From JAEHDI01 sp035455185 (GTDB lineage Bacteria; Acidobacteriota; Terriglobia; Bryobacterales; Bryobacteraceae), in the NCBI GenBank assembly GCA_035455185.1, contig DATIFQ010000343.1, forward strand, positions 15,699 to 79,698: DNA of 64,000 nucleotides, read 5' to 3'. The notes beneath the pieces are model-generated. The model saw nothing but the letters and a program-made list of their open reading frames with translations, ran no database searches and had not been told where the DNA came from. Within the stretch, counting starts at the first letter, position 1. Each line of letters starts with the position of its first letter. Positions 35,254 to 43,916 of this stretch are shown here, in pieces. Both the position numbers and the translations under genes were made by a program.

Positions 35254-36351
35254 ATGCGATCTACCAAACTCAGCCGCCGCGATTTCGCCGGAATTGCGCT
35301 CTGCGGAACGGTGGCGGCGAGCACCGCTGCCTCCGCCTCGAAGCTCGAGCCAAATCCGCCCGGCGTCAAGATCTCCATCCAGTCCGGCAGCGACCCGACA
35401 GATGACGACTTGAACTTCGTCCGGCAGCTCGGAATCGGTTACATCAATCTCGGGACGCACGGCGAGCAGGCAACGGCCGAGAACTTCCTTCGGCTGCGCA
35501 ATCGTGCGGAATCGTTCGGCCTGAAGGTCTGGAACATCGGCAACACCGACGTCCATAACATGGAGGAGGTCACCCTCAATCTTCCGGGACGCGACCGGAA
35601 GATCGAGCAGTACAAGAACTACCTCCGTAACCTGGCCAAGGCGGGAATTCTTTACACCACATACGCCCACATGGGCAACGGGATCTGGAGCACCGCGCCG
35701 GAAAAGATCCGCGGCGGCGCCACTGCTCGCGCCTTCGACCTCGCGAAGGCCGAGCAGGGTGTATGGGCAGGGAAGATTTTCAAGGGACCGCTGACGCACG
35801 GCCGCAAGTACACGAAAGAAGAGATCTGGGACAACTACACCTACTTCATCAAGCAGGTCACACCCCTCGCCGAGGAACTGGGCATCCGTATCGGAATCCA
35901 TCCGGACGACCCGCCGGTGCCCGAACTGGGGGGCGTGCCCCGCTGCATCTTCAGCAGCTTCGACGGCTACAAGCGCGCCCTCGAAATCGCCAACAGCCCC
36001 AACGTGGGCATCTGCCTCTGTGTCGGCTGCTGGCTCGAAGGCGGAAAGCTGATGGGGAAAGATCCGGTAGAAACGATCCGCTACTTCGGCAGGCAGAAAA
36101 AGCTCTTCAAGGTGCACTTCCGCAACGTGACTGCGCCGCTTCCGCACTTCGTTGAGACCTTCATCGATGAAGGCTACTTCGACATGTACAAAGTCATGAA
36201 CGCCCTTGTGGAGGTGAGATTCGACGGCAACGTGATCCCCGACCACATTCCGGCGATGGTCGGCGGCCGCCACGCAGCCACCGCGCACAGCATCGCCTAT
36301 ATGAAGTCGATGCTGGAACGCGCCACTACGGAAGCCTGCGGGCGGGCATGA
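35254..36351 (+). CDS. UxuA-like mannonate-dehydratase-family protein with Tat leader
   Basis: 365 aa TIM barrel. The IGIHPDDPPVPELGG segment (metal site) matches mannonate dehydratase UxuA and related sugar-isomerase barrels. The N-terminus (KLSRRDFAGIALCGTVAAST) is a good twin-arginine leader, not usual for UxuA. It overlaps the heparinase gene (ATGA). A role in hexuronate processing outside the cytoplasm is an inference; a different sugar-acid substrate is possible. Confidence 0.78.
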   Translation: MRSTKLSRRDFAGIALCGTVAASTAASASKLEPNPPGVKISIQSGSDPTDDDLNFVRQLGIGYINLGTHGEQATAENFLRLRNRAESFGLKVWNIGNTDVHNMEEVTLNLPGRDRKIEQYKNYLRNLAKAGILYTTYAHMGNGIWSTAPEKIRGGATARAFDLAKAEQGVWAGKIFKGPLTHGRKYTKEEIWDNYTYFIKQVTPLAEELGIRIGIHPDDPPVPELGGVPRCIFSSFDGYKRALEIANSPNVGICLCVGCWLEGGKLMGKDPVETIRYFGRQKKLFKVHFRNVTAPLPHFVETFIDEGYFDMYKVMNALVEVRFDGNVIPDHIPAMVGGRHAATAHSIAYMKSMLERATTEACGRA

Positions 36352-38693
36352 CATCTGCTGGGCGGATCGCGATACAGGCGTTCGGACTTTATCTGACCGT
36401 CTGCCTGCTTGCCTCCGGAGCCGAGTTGGCTGCCGATCACCCTCGCCTCGTGTTCCAGCCGGGGGATCGCCGTGGGCATGGGCGCACGTTCGAGGAAATC
36501 CGGAAGTTGCACCGGGACGACGGCACGTTTCGCTCCATCATCGAGAAGGCCCTGGCGCTGGATCTCGAGAAACAGCACCCGGCGATGCCGGCGGCCTCCT
36601 GGATCGTCTCCGGTGAGGACCGCTACGCCGAGGCCGCGATCGAAAGGATGCTGTCCGCGCCGATCAGCAGGAGCGGCGAAGGTTCTTATTCCAACATCTG
36701 GTCGCACGCGCTTGCGTACGACTGGCTCTATCATCACCCGCGTTTTACACCCGAGAAGAAAGAGCGTGCCGCGACGAAGATCGTTGAGCGGCTGGCGACA
36801 GAACTCGCGGGACTTGACGATAGCGGAATGGCCCTCTGGCACGGCCGCAACCAGGCGGCCAACGGAGCTATGGTAGCTGCGCTGGCCGTAGGCGATCTGC
36901 CCGGCCAGCGGGAGAACCTCACGCGGGCCACGGCCCACTATATCGAATCTCTTCGCGCGCTTCGGTTCTCCGAGGGTTGGCCGGAGGGGGCCAGCTACTG
37001 GATCTACAACCGCGCGGGCCCGTACGCCCTCGCCGCGGACTGTGTGATGACGGCGCTCGGTGTCGACTCCATCGGAGGCGTCCCCATCCGCGAGGTGATG
37101 CGCAAGATCGGTCTCTGGTCGCTCTATCAGTTTGCTCCGAACGGAGTGTTTGAGCCGTACGGCGACTCTGGCGGCTCTCTCCAACTTGGCGAGACGGGCT
37201 GGTGGGAACTCACCACCGACTATTTCGCGCGGCTCTCGAAGGATCCCTCCCTCATGGCCGGCGCCGACTACTTAAGGAACCGGTCCCCAAACCCGTACGG
37301 CCGCAGGCCGTACAACTGGTGGGCCGTGCTGAGCTACGATCCCACGGCGCGCCCGCGCCGCGGCTACGACCCGGCGAAGCCAGAGATCTGGATGCGGGCG
37401 CGTTTGCCACAATCGATGCTCTTCGGACGCGATTCGATTGGCGTCGCCTTCTTTCGCGGAGAGTGGGGTGATCCCGACGAGCTCTACGCCACATTCAAGG
37501 CAGGCGATATGCTGGCCCACCATGACCACTACGATGTGGGCCACTTCGGCATTCAGTTCGGAGGACTGCTGGCGCCGCAGACCGGAATCTACGGGTCGGG
37601 TACGGATGGATACGACGGCGCCTACCGTTTGGGTTACGGTGTCCAGTCGGTTTCGGTAAACAGTCTGCTGATTCTGGCGCCGGGTGAGATTTCCGCCGAC
37701 TTGCGCTCCCGGAAGAACCCGGCCTGGACCTCGCTCTCCGGAGGGCAGCGAGTCATCTCGCCGACCGGCTTCTCGTGCGTCAGCCTGGACGACTTTCGCC
37801 ACAAGCTTCAAACGGGCCGTCATCTCGAACGCGGCGGCATTACTGTGTTCGAAAGCATCGCTGGCGAATTGGACTACATTGCGGCTGACATCACGGCGTC
37901 ATACAACTCCACAAAATGGGCGGAGCCCGGTACCGAGCCAAAGGTCTCGCTGGTCACGCGGCAGTTTCTGTACCTCCGCCGCGAGCGAGCCTTCGTGGTC
38001 TACGATCGCGTGGAGACCACGAATGCGCGTTTCCTGCCGAAGTTTCTGCTGCACAGCCTGTCGAAGCCGGTGACGCAAAGCGAGAAGTTGCTTGCCGGCA
38101 GCGGCCCTGAAGACGGTATTCTCGAGACAACCGACCGAACCCTGCGCACCGCCGATCAGCGAGGAGAACTCACGCAACTGGTATTGTTGCCACGCGACGC
38201 ACGGGCGCTGAAGATCGGTGGTCCAAACTACTACGGCTATGTCGAGAGCGATGGCGACCAGGCGGACGGTTTCGACGGAGTGAATCTAAGCGCTGGAGAT
38301 CCGCGTATACCGCGAAAGACCGCTCAGCTTGGATTGTGGAGGACGGAAGTGGAGCCGGTCCTGTCCGGCACGAGCACTCGCTTCCTCAACGTCTTGCTTC
38401 CGCGGCTTGTGGCCCGACGCGGCAGCCTGCCGGTGGTGGATCTTGCGGGATCCGGCGAAGGGGCCGATGCGGTTCGGGTCGGCAACACCGTCATTGTGTT
38501 TGCTCGACGGCCAGGAGGGCTCGATGCGGTCGAACTGGACCTGAGCCAGCCGGCAGAGGTCATTCTTGTCGATGCCGTGCCGGGCGTGCGTTACCGGGCC
38601 GGCGGCCGAACCGCGACCGCTAGTGGAGAAGGCGTGCTGCGCGTTCCGGGACTGGCTAGGGGGAGGCAAACGGTGGCACGAACCGGACGCTAG
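36348..38693 (+). CDS. Heparinase II/III-family polysaccharide lyase
   Basis: 781 aa. Sec leader (AFGLYLTVCLLASGAE), an N-terminal alpha/alpha toroid, and a C-terminal beta domain beginning near the HHDHYDVGHFGIQFGG segment, where the catalytic His/Tyr pair lies in known lyases. It would cut acidic or sulfated glycans in the periplasm or outside. It is coupled to the UxuA-like gene, which could act on its uronate products. Confidence 0.88.
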   Translation: MTSAGRIAIQAFGLYLTVCLLASGAELAADHPRLVFQPGDRRGHGRTFEEIRKLHRDDGTFRSIIEKALALDLEKQHPAMPAASWIVSGEDRYAEAAIERMLSAPISRSGEGSYSNIWSHALAYDWLYHHPRFTPEKKERAATKIVERLATELAGLDDSGMALWHGRNQAANGAMVAALAVGDLPGQRENLTRATAHYIESLRALRFSEGWPEGASYWIYNRAGPYALAADCVMTALGVDSIGGVPIREVMRKIGLWSLYQFAPNGVFEPYGDSGGSLQLGETGWWELTTDYFARLSKDPSLMAGADYLRNRSPNPYGRRPYNWWAVLSYDPTARPRRGYDPAKPEIWMRARLPQSMLFGRDSIGVAFFRGEWGDPDELYATFKAGDMLAHHDHYDVGHFGIQFGGLLAPQTGIYGSGTDGYDGAYRLGYGVQSVSVNSLLILAPGEISADLRSRKNPAWTSLSGGQRVISPTGFSCVSLDDFRHKLQTGRHLERGGITVFESIAGELDYIAADITASYNSTKWAEPGTEPKVSLVTRQFLYLRRERAFVVYDRVETTNARFLPKFLLHSLSKPVTQSEKLLAGSGPEDGILETTDRTLRTADQRGELTQLVLLPRDARALKIGGPNYYGYVESDGDQADGFDGVNLSAGDPRIPRKTAQLGLWRTEVEPVLSGTSTRFLNVLLPRLVARRGSLPVVDLAGSGEGADAVRVGNTVIVFARRPGGLDAVELDLSQPAEVILVDAVPGVRYRAGGRTATASGEGVLRVPGLARGRQTVARTGR

Positions 38694-38700
38694 AATGCGG

Positions 38701-38706
38701 TTGACA
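38701..38706 (+). promoter_or_regulatory. Perfect -35 box before the STAS gene
   Basis: TTGACA at 38701-38706 is a perfect consensus -35, but the -10 region 17-18 bases later (ccagtct) is weak. It could be chance. Confidence 0.25.
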
Positions 38707-38755
38707 GCGCCGTGCGGATGGTGCCAGTCTGGGACAGCATCGGAAGGAGGCAGCG

Positions 38756-39097
38756 ATGGCGCTGGCGATTGCGGTTCGCCAAGTTGGAAGCGTGGCTGTG
38801 ATGGATGTGAGTGGAAGGCTGGTGTTGGGGGAAGAGTGCAGCATTGTCCGGGAGAAGATCCGTGAACTCCTGGCGTCAGGCCAGAAGAACATCCTGCTGA
38901 ATCTCTCCGAGGTGACTTACGCGGACAGCGCAGGGCTCGGCGAACTGGTCGCCAGCCACGTGACGGTCGCGAAGGCCGGCGGCAGGCTAAAGATTCTCAA
39001 CTCCCAGAAGAAGCTCGACGGGCTTCTGGAAATCACGCGGCTACACACGATTTTCGAGGTTTTTGCGGACCAGGACCTCGCGGTTCTCAGTTTCTGA
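38756..39097 (+). CDS. Anti-sigma factor antagonist (STAS domain)
   Basis: 113 aa. A single STAS domain with the phosphorylatable Ser in YADSAGLGEL. Such SpoIIAA-like proteins are switched by serine kinases, none of which is adjacent. A strong RBS (AAGGAGG) precedes the ATG. Convergent with a CBM9-like gene. Confidence 0.9.
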   Translation: MALAIAVRQVGSVAVMDVSGRLVLGEECSIVREKIRELLASGQKNILLNLSEVTYADSAGLGELVASHVTVAKAGGRLKILNSQKKLDGLLEITRLHTIFEVFADQDLAVLSF

Positions 39098-39113
39098 GTC
39101 CCTATCCGCGGGC

Positions 39114-39806
39114 TTACTTCTCGAGCCGCAACCTTCCAAAGGCCTCGGGCACGTGGTAGTTCATTTGGCCGGTCGGCTGCCAAGCGACGTGAACCCGTTT
39201 CGGCGGCGGACCCTGAATGCGATACAGGTTGGCTCGCATCTCGAGGCCCGGCGCCGGCTTCCGGGAGTCAATCGAAGCCATCGGGATCTGCATCTCGCCG
39301 TACCAGATTTTCTTCTTTTCGTCGATCCGCGCCTTCACCTTGAATCCGGAATTCCAGAGCCAGCCGCCTTCCGGCTTCGGGTTGTCGCGGTCGATGTCCA
39401 GATCCACCCACTCGCCTTGCGGCGAGACCTGGAACTCCTTGTACTGGCGGATGTGTTTGAAGTCCGTCCCGATAAACGCCTCCGCGACATCCCAATCCCA
39501 GAGCTTGTTGGTCTCGGTCGTCGTCGACGGGTTGGGCTTCAGGAATAGCTTGTCGTAAGGACAGATGTACAGAAAGTAGAGATTCTTGTCGGTCCACCGC
39601 GAACGAATCTCGGTGCGATGCCCGGGCGATGGCTCCTTCGTCGGCCCGTTCTCGGCAAACACCCCGGCTACGTTCTTCCATTGCGCCGCGTTCGGATCAG
39701 CGGTCAGGGCGAAGTCCTTGCTCGAATAGTAGCTCTTGATGACGCCGGGACCCTCCGCCAGAGCCACGCCGGCGACAAACAGGAAGAGAAGGAATGTTAG
39801 CTTCAT
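39114..39806 (-). CDS. Secreted carbohydrate-binding CBM9-like protein
   Basis: 230 aa, Sec leader (MKLTFLLFLFVAGVALAEG). The DWDVAEAFIGTDF and LDIDRDNP segments match the CBM9-like family of secreted domains found beside glycan-degrading enzymes. Catalysis is not expected. Divergent from the esterase with 30 bases between the genes. Confidence 0.85.
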   Translation of the reverse strand: MKLTFLLFLFVAGVALAEGPGVIKSYYSSKDFALTADPNAAQWKNVAGVFAENGPTKEPSPGHRTEIRSRWTDKNLYFLYICPYDKLFLKPNPSTTTETNKLWDWDVAEAFIGTDFKHIRQYKEFQVSPQGEWVDLDIDRDNPKPEGGWLWNSGFKVKARIDEKKKIWYGEMQIPMASIDSRKPAPGLEMRANLYRIQGPPPKRVHVAWQPTGQMNYHVPEAFGRLRLEK

Positions 39807-39836
39807 TTCCTCTCCAATATAAGCTTTAATAGCGGT

Positions 39837-40691
39837 ATGCGAAACCTGGTGCTCACCCTGTTTTTACTGGCCGCCCTTTGTCCGGCACAGTCGTTCGAGC
39901 CGGTCACCACGCTTCCGGACTGGGTCTCCGTCGAAGCCAATGTGCCGTACGACCAGTACAAGGAGACGGTTCTTGACATCATGCAGCCGAAGGCCGCAGC
40001 GACAGGCAAGCGGCCCGGCATGCTGGTGATCCATGGCGGTGGCTGGGTCGGAGGAACAAAGGAACAAGTCGTAGAGAGCTTTTGCTTGCCATACGTCGAG
40101 AAAGGCTTTGTCGTGGCGAATGTTGAGTACCGGCTGGCCAAAGTCGCTCCAGCGCCCGCCGCCGTCATGGACGTGCTCAAGGCCGCCGACTGGTTCCGCC
40201 GCAACGCGGGCCGCTACAACGTGGACGGGAAACGAATCGCGGTGATCGGCAATTCGGCGGGAGGTCACCTCGCCCTCATGGTGGGGATGGCGTCGAAGTC
40301 GGCGAAACTCGGGCCGACCGGCAAAGTCGCCGCTGTCATCAATATTTACGGGATTTCCGACGTAGCCGACCAGTTGGGCGGTCCGAATACGCGCGATTAT
40401 GCGGTCACCTGGGTTCCGGACGAACCCGGACGGCTGGAACTGGCCCGACGCGTTTCGCCGATGACGTACGTTCGAAGAGATCTGCCGCCGATTCTCACTG
40501 TTCACGGCGACGCTGATGAGACGGTACCGTATGAGCACGGCACAAACTTGACCAAGGCGCTGCGCCAGGCCGGCGCCACCGCCGAGATGATCTCCGTGCC
40601 CCAGGGCAAACACGGATTTTCAAAGGAGCAGTGGGCCGGCGTTCTACCGCAGATCTTCAAATTCCTGGAACGCCACCGCATCTTGCGGTAA
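39837..40691 (+). CDS. Secreted alpha/beta-hydrolase (BD-FAE/esterase-like)
   Basis: 284 aa with a Sec leader (LVLTLFLLAALCPAQS). Oxyanion-hole HGGGW, nucleophile GNSAGG (Ser), Asp in HGDADE and His in GKHGFS complete the triad. Likely removes acyl groups from polysaccharides or small esters; exact substrate unknown. Divergent from the CBM9-like gene. Confidence 0.88.
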   Translation: MRNLVLTLFLLAALCPAQSFEPVTTLPDWVSVEANVPYDQYKETVLDIMQPKAAATGKRPGMLVIHGGGWVGGTKEQVVESFCLPYVEKGFVVANVEYRLAKVAPAPAAVMDVLKAADWFRRNAGRYNVDGKRIAVIGNSAGGHLALMVGMASKSAKLGPTGKVAAVINIYGISDVADQLGGPNTRDYAVTWVPDEPGRLELARRVSPMTYVRRDLPPILTVHGDADETVPYEHGTNLTKALRQAGATAEMISVPQGKHGFSKEQWAGVLPQIFKFLERHRILR

Positions 40692-40717
40692 GACCCGTGT
40701 GCCCGCACCGCAGGTGG

Positions 40718-42067
40718 TCAGTCTTTTGTGACCGCTTCCTGCCAGCGGCTGATCGCGGTGGCGAGCTCGTCCACGAGTTCCGGATGCTTGCGCCGGAGGT
40801 TGCGCGTCTCGCCAGGGTCTTCCTCGAGATCCGAAAGGAACATCGCGTCGTCGCCCCTGAGCGGGTTTCGGCCTTCCGGCGTCCCGTCGTAGACTGCCCC
40901 GTTGACGACCAGTTTCCAGCGCCCTCGCCGGACCGCCTGTTGTTTGTCGGAATCCCAGAAGACGTCAGGATGCTGTGACTTCGCCCCTGCCGTCATCAGC
41001 GGCAAGGCGTCCCGGCCGTCGATGGTCCGGCCCGCCGGCAACGGCACACCGGCGGCGGTACAGATCGTCGGCAGGAGATCGGCCGTCATTGCCGTCTCCC
41101 GGAGCACTTGTCCCGGCTGGATCACGCCCGGCCAATGAAAGACCGCTGGCACGTGCATTCCGCCGTCGAAAAGACTAAATTTGAAACCCCGGTAGGGAGA
41201 ATTCCTGCCTGCTGTTGCCGCCTGCTGGCTCAAGCCCGCACGCGCCTCCGTCGTCGCGCCGTTGTCGGCGCTGAAGATCACGAGGGTATTGTCGCGGATT
41301 CCTCCCCTGTCCAGCGTCCGCAAGACTTCCCCGACGCCGTCGTCGGCCGCCGCAAGCATCGCTGCGTACATCCGCCGCTCCGGTTCGAGCTCCGGAAAGC
41401 GCTCGACATACTTCCTCGGTGCATGCATCGGATAGTGGACCGCGTTGTAGGCGAGATAGAGGAAGAACGGCTGGGAGTGGTTTGCCTGAATGAAACCGAC
41501 CGCTTCTTGCGTCAGCCGCTCGGTCAGGTACTGGCCGTCCTCGAAGATCTCGGTTCGGTTTCTCCACAGATCGTGGTAGTTCACTACCCGTGGCTCGCCC
41601 CAGTAGTACCGGTGCGAGTAGAAATCAACGCAGCCGGAGTGAAAGCCGTAGAAGTAGTCAAAGCCCCGGCTGTTTGGCGCCGTTTCCGGTGTGGAACCAA
41701 GGTGCCACTTCCCAACTAGGCCCGTCGTGTAGCCGGCGGGCTTGAGCAGCGCCGGGATCGTCTGTTCCCGCACCGGAAGGCTCATGCCGTTCCGCGGCAT
41801 GCCGCACCGCAGCGGGTACCGGCCCGTCATCAACGTCGCGCGGGCGGGCGCGCACATCGGAGCGTTCGAATACCAGTTCGCGAAACGCGCGCCGCCGGCG
41901 GCCAGCGAATCGATGTTCGGAGTCTTGACATCGGTTGCCCCCTGGCACCCGAGGTCATGGCTGCCCATGTCGTCAAGCAGGATCACGATGACGTTCGGCT
42001 TGCGCTCCCGCCCTGACGAAGCGGCCACCCCCGCTCCCGCCGCCAAAAATTCTCGTCGATTCAGCAT
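40718..42067 (-). CDS. Sulfatase with Tat leader, second copy
   Basis: 449 aa. LLDDMGSHDLG metal motif and formylglycine site C-A-P-A-R (Cys type). The N-terminus (LNRREFLAAGAGVAAS) is a Tat leader. ATG 42067; a GTG at 42073 is an alternative. It follows the DegT aminotransferase gene by 7 bases, so the two are probably co-transcribed. It may desulfate the glycan cut by the lyase. Confidence 0.92.
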   Translation of the reverse strand: MLNRREFLAAGAGVAASSGRERKPNVIVILLDDMGSHDLGCQGATDVKTPNIDSLAAGGARFANWYSNAPMCAPARATLMTGRYPLRCGMPRNGMSLPVREQTIPALLKPAGYTTGLVGKWHLGSTPETAPNSRGFDYFYGFHSGCVDFYSHRYYWGEPRVVNYHDLWRNRTEIFEDGQYLTERLTQEAVGFIQANHSQPFFLYLAYNAVHYPMHAPRKYVERFPELEPERRMYAAMLAAADDGVGEVLRTLDRGGIRDNTLVIFSADNGATTEARAGLSQQAATAGRNSPYRGFKFSLFDGGMHVPAVFHWPGVIQPGQVLRETAMTADLLPTICTAAGVPLPAGRTIDGRDALPLMTAGAKSQHPDVFWDSDKQQAVRRGRWKLVVNGAVYDGTPEGRNPLRGDDAMFLSDLEEDPGETRNLRRKHPELVDELATAISRWQEAVTKD

Positions 42068-42074
42068 CTCCACC

Positions 42075-43196
42075 TCACCGCCGCTGCAATTTCAGGACTA
42101 CGGACGCGATTTCCATCGTCGTCTCTTCGTCGCCCATCAGTACCCGATGTGGCAGCCAGAACGCGTCATGGATGCAGGCCTCCGACACCGGGCACGGCTC
42201 GACGCGGCATGCGCCCTTCTGATAGAGCGGATTCTGATACAAAACGTGCGGATAGAACGGCGTGCAGGGAATCTCCCGCTCCGTGAGGGCGGCATGGAAC
42301 TCGTCTCGCGTCATTCCGAACTTTGCTGCGTCGATGCGCCCCAGCAGCAGGTAGTATGAGTTCACGTTGACCTGGGACGGGACCGCCTGCCAAGTGAGGC
42401 CGTCGACGTCCGAGGTGGCGGCGCGCAACCGGCAGGCATTCTCCATACGCAGGCGGATCTGTTCAGGCAGCCGTTCCAACTGCGCGATGAGCACCGCGGC
42501 CTGGAGCGCTGTAATCCGGTAGTTCGTCCCGAGCGTGAAATGGTGGAACCAGCCCTCGCCCTCGCGGCGACCCTGATTGGCAATGGCACGCGCCCGCGCC
42601 GCGATGCCGTCGTCATTCGCGGTTAGAATGCCGCCCTCGCCGGCGGTCATTACCTTCGAGTTCTGGAAGCTGAACGTGCCCGCCACGCCCAGACTGCCGG
42701 CGCGCCTGCCAGTCCACTCCGAACCGTGGGCGTGGGCTGCATCTTCGAACAGCATTAGGCCACGATCGGCGGCAAGCTTCATCAGGCGGTCCATGTCGGC
42801 CAGCGGCCCACCAAAATGGACAGGCACAATCGCCTTCGTACGCGGACCGATCGCCGCTGCCGCGCAGTCCGGGTCCATGTTGAAGCTGTACGGCTCGATA
42901 TCGACGAACACGGGCGTCGCGCCCACGCGCGATACCGCCGTCGCCGTCGAAATGAACGAGATCGCGGGGACGATCACCTCGTCGCCCGGCCCGATTCCGG
43001 CCGCCTCCAGCGCCATCTCGATCGCCACCGTCCCGTTGGCGCAACTCACGCCGTGACGGCAATGTTGGTAGGCGGCGAAATCGCGCTCGAAGCGCTCGAC
43101 CATCTCATGAAAGCCACCCCACTGGAGGCTGTCGATGACCTCCTTGAGCAACTCCATCTCACGGTCCGTGGCGAGGGGCCAGCGCGGAATGTTCAT
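42075..43196 (-). CDS. DegT/DnrJ/EryC1/StrS sugar aminotransferase
   Basis: 373 aa, PLP-dependent. The lysine is in FQNSKVMTAGEGG; the SCANGTVAIEMAL and LFEDAAHAHGSEW segments match the family. It aminates a keto-sugar nucleotide in surface polysaccharide or antibiotic synthesis. It precedes the sulfatase; other sugar-nucleotide genes are not nearby. Confidence 0.9.
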   Translation of the reverse strand: MNIPRWPLATDREMELLKEVIDSLQWGGFHEMVERFERDFAAYQHCRHGVSCANGTVAIEMALEAAGIGPGDEVIVPAISFISTATAVSRVGATPVFVDIEPYSFNMDPDCAAAAIGPRTKAIVPVHFGGPLADMDRLMKLAADRGLMLFEDAAHAHGSEWTGRRAGSLGVAGTFSFQNSKVMTAGEGGILTANDDGIAARARAIANQGRREGEGWFHHFTLGTNYRITALQAAVLIAQLERLPEQIRLRMENACRLRAATSDVDGLTWQAVPSQVNVNSYYLLLGRIDAAKFGMTRDEFHAALTEREIPCTPFYPHVLYQNPLYQKGACRVEPCPVSEACIHDAFWLPHRVLMGDEETTMEIASVVLKLQRR

Positions 43197-43217
43197 AACC
43201 GTATCAGCATACCGGGG

Positions 43218-43850
43218 TCAGAGCCCCTGAAGAAAGTAGTTGAACTCCTTCTCGCGGCCGATCGTCGTTGTGTCGCCGTGGCCGGGTAACACCAGCGTCT
43301 CCTCGGGCAGAGTGAGCAGCTTGTCCCGGATCGAAACGAGGATCTTACGAAAATCGCCGCCAGGTAGGTCGGTGCGCCCGATGCTGTCCCGGAACAGTGT
43401 GTCCCCCGCAATCACTTTGTTTTCGGACGGGAGCCACAGGCAGATGCTGCCGGGCGTGTGGCCGGGCGTGTGCAGAACCGAGAAATCGGAGCTTCCAAGC
43501 CGTACAGTGTCGCCGTCCCGCGTCTTTCCGTCGATTTCCACGCGCCGGGGCGTGGCCATACCGAGCCACGATGCCTGCATATCGAGTTGGTCGTAAACGC
43601 CTTCGTCGTCCTCGTTCATGAGTACGGAGGCGCCGGTAACGGCCTTGAGCTTCGCTGCGCCGCCGACGTGGTCGATATGTGCGTGTGTGATGACGATCAG
43701 AGTGGCGCGAAGCCTGTGCCGTTCAAGAATCCCCAGGATCTCCTCGACGTTGTCGCCGGGGTCGATGACAATCGCTTCACGCGTCTGTTCGTCGCCGAAA
43801 ACCGAACAGTTGCACTGAAGCATCCCGACGGGCAGAACCTCGTGAATCAT
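43218..43850 (-). CDS. MBL-fold hydrolase (glyoxalase II-like)
   Basis: 210 aa. Zinc motif THAHIDHVGG (HxHxDH) and the downstream HTPGHTPGSICLW. The ATG at 43850 (MIHEVLPVGMLQCN) fits better than a longer reading to 43898. Thioester hydrolase activity is likely, substrate unknown. Confidence 0.9.
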   Translation of the reverse strand: MIHEVLPVGMLQCNCSVFGDEQTREAIVIDPGDNVEEILGILERHRLRATLIVITHAHIDHVGGAAKLKAVTGASVLMNEDDEGVYDQLDMQASWLGMATPRRVEIDGKTRDGDTVRLGSSDFSVLHTPGHTPGSICLWLPSENKVIAGDTLFRDSIGRTDLPGGDFRKILVSIRDKLLTLPEETLVLPGHGDTTTIGREKEFNYFLQGL

Positions 43851-43873
43851 AAACGTGATTGTAGAGCACCGAG

Positions 43874-43889
43874 CCGGTTGGAGACTCCG
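43874..43889 (+). repeat. 16-base direct repeat, copy 1
   Basis: ccggttggagactccg occurs here and again at 43983-43998. Copy 1 lies upstream of the 438-aa gene. It contains an inverted element GGAG-a-CTCC. Confidence 0.5.
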
Positions 43890-43916
43890 GCGCGTCATGC
43901 TGCTAGACTGGCTCGA

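Noticed and set aside
43458..43916. Upstream extension of the 438-aa protein
   Set aside because: Antisense to the MBL hydrolase with zinc motif; ATG 43917 is the first sensible start.
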